64,000 bases of DNA from Actinomadura oligospora ATCC 43269 (GTDB taxonomy: Bacteria > Actinomycetota > Actinomycetes > Streptosporangiales > Streptosporangiaceae), in assembly GCF_000518265.1 (NCBI RefSeq), contig NZ_JADG01000008.1:186001-250000 (forward strand). The letters run 5' to 3'. Below the pieces are notes generated by a model. The model saw nothing but the letters and a program-made list of their open reading frames with translations, made no database searches and was not told where the DNA came from. Shown in pieces: positions 63,135 to 64,000 of this stretch. A program made the position numbers and the translations under genes. Position 1 is the stretch's first letter. Every line of letters starts with the position of its first letter.

Positions 63135-64000
63135 TCAGCGGCGTGAGCGCTCCAGCGCGTCCCAGAAACCGCGGCGGAGGGCGTGCCTGACCTCGTCGTG
63201 TAGCAGGAAGTCGATGGGGAGCGACGAGCCCTGGAGTAGGCGGGCCTCCAGGTCGGAGGGCATGCGCGGCTTACGCGCGAGGACGGCCTCGAGCCACAGC
63301 GCGGGCGCGTCGCGGGCGACGGACTCGCCGAAGTCCTGGCCCTCCTGATGGGCGGCCTTCACCGCGTCCGAGAGGCTCGGCGCGCTCTGCGCGGGGACGG
63401 GCAGCGGCGCGATCTGCTGCGGACCGGTGTACGGGCCGTGCGGCTGGGACGGCATGGACGGCGGCGGCGTCGAGGGCGGCGACATGGGCGAGGAGCTGTA
63501 GTGCGGGCCGGTGGACGGCGGCGGCGTCGACGAGGGTGACTTGGTCGCGGACGGCCCGGGCGTGGGCGCCGCGTGCAGGGGCGAGGGGGTGCCGGTCGGC
63601 GAGCCCGAGGTGCCGGACAAGCCGATGCCGCTCGTCCCGAGGGCTTCCAGCGCGCTGATGCCGGACGGGGGCGAACCGAGCCCGGAGGCGGACGAACCGA
63701 GCCCGGGCACGGACGAGCCGAGCCCGGCCGAACCGAGACCGCCCGCGCCGAGGCCCCCCGCGCTGAGCGGCGGGGGAGTGCCGGCGCCGAGGCTCGGCGT
63801 CCCGGACCCGAAGCTGCTGCCGAGCCCGGTCGAACCGGATGCACTCGCGGGCGCGGGGGTGATCGGGGACGACGGCGGCGGACTGCTGTGCGTGCTGGAC
63901 TGGAGCGGGCTGAGTGTTCCGGTGCCGACGCCGCCGTTACCGTTGCCGTGCCCGTTCGACAGAGGACCGGGCGTGGTCGTGGAGGTGCCTGTGCCGCTCG
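63135..64000 (-). CDS. Ser/Pro/Gly-rich protein, N-terminus beyond the window
   Basis: The frame is open from the stop at 63135 to the window edge (about 288 codons), so the start is missing. Most of the visible part is a Ser/Thr/Pro/Gly low-complexity region with GLGSS- and GAGG-type repeats; the last 85 residues are folded and helical (SDAVKAAHQEGQDFGESVARD, LWLEAVLARKPRMPSDLEARLL, FLLHDEVRHALRRGFWDAL). I recognise no family. Confidence 0.65.
   Translation of the reverse strand, partial: SGTGTSTTTPGPLSNGHGNGNGGVGTGTLSPLQSSTHSSPPPSSPITPAPASASGSTGLGSSFGSGTPSLGAGTPPPLSAGGLGAGGLGSAGLGSSVPGLGSSASGLGSPPSGISALEALGTSGIGLSGTSGSPTGTPSPLHAAPTPGPSATKSPSSTPPPSTGPHYSSSPMSPPSTPPPSMPSQPHGPYTGPQQIAPLPVPAQSAPSLSDAVKAAHQEGQDFGESVARDAPALWLEAVLARKPRMPSDLEARLLQGSSLPIDFLLHDEVRHALRRGFWDALERSRR

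Noticed and set aside
63005..63190. 61-codon frame between the TPR and final genes
   Set aside because: It overlaps the 3' end of the Ser/Pro-rich gene; no family features and no ribosome site.

Overview
The window is about 64 kb of very GC-rich DNA with dense, mostly overlapping genes, many GTG starts and strong third-position GC. Together with PknG/GlnX/GlnH, ECF sigma/CU044_5270 pairs, XRE-DUF397 pairs, DUF3151 and an fba-dedA-pyrE neighbourhood, this points to a chromosomal segment of a filamentous actinomycete. Thermomonosporaceae (Actinomadura-like) is my best guess, from gene content only. I saw no rRNA, tRNA, CRISPR array, insertion sequence or prophage.

Layout. 1-8.2 kb: a six-gene signalling operon (PknG kinase, PP2C phosphatase, VWA protein, FHA protein, GlnX-like membrane sensor, GlnH-like lipoprotein). 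8.3-16.3 kb: STAS protein, alkaline phosphatase, PlsC acyltransferase, two lipoproteins, a short NfeD-like protein plus flotillin, and an NrtR-type regulator. 16.5-19.8 kb: a compact cassette with a 54-residue six-cysteine peptide, a thioredoxin-like protein, an ABC exporter and a type I signal peptidase. I regard this as the best candidate for an undescribed system, a disulfide-rich secreted peptide. 19.9-25.7 kb: accessory genes (GNAT, ATPase-nuclease, small kinase, a hydrolase without its serine, XRE/DUF397). 25.7-40.7 kb: three separate ECF sigma/membrane-partner units, MocR, WYL and other regulators, and an HisC-type aminotransferase. 40.7-60 kb: housekeeping genes (murA, purB, purD, corA, purA, fba, dedA, pyrE) with two minisatellite blocks between DUF3151 and fba. 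60-64 kb: amidohydrolase, an alpha/beta hydrolase, a TPR protein and a Ser/Pro/Gly-rich protein cut by the window edge.

How genes work together. The first operon probably couples extracellular amino-acid sensing (GlnH-GlnX) to PknG, with a phosphatase, an adhesion-type VWA protein and an FHA phospho-reader added to the mycobacterial core. In the peptide cassette, the ABC protein could export the precursor, the S26 peptidase cut after an A-x-A site and the thioredoxin-like protein set three disulfides. A perfect 32-nt palindrome after the peptide gene would let it be made in excess of its machinery. purA, purB and purD supply purines and pyrE pyrimidines; fba is glycolytic.

Regulation visible in sequence: at least a dozen genes lack a Shine-Dalgarno site but have a TANNNT box 6-8 nt before the start codon, as expected of leaderless mRNAs. 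There are also clear inverted-repeat operators (31338-31404, 34542-34562), several strong terminator hairpins, and an interleaved, pseudoknot-capable structure before purA.
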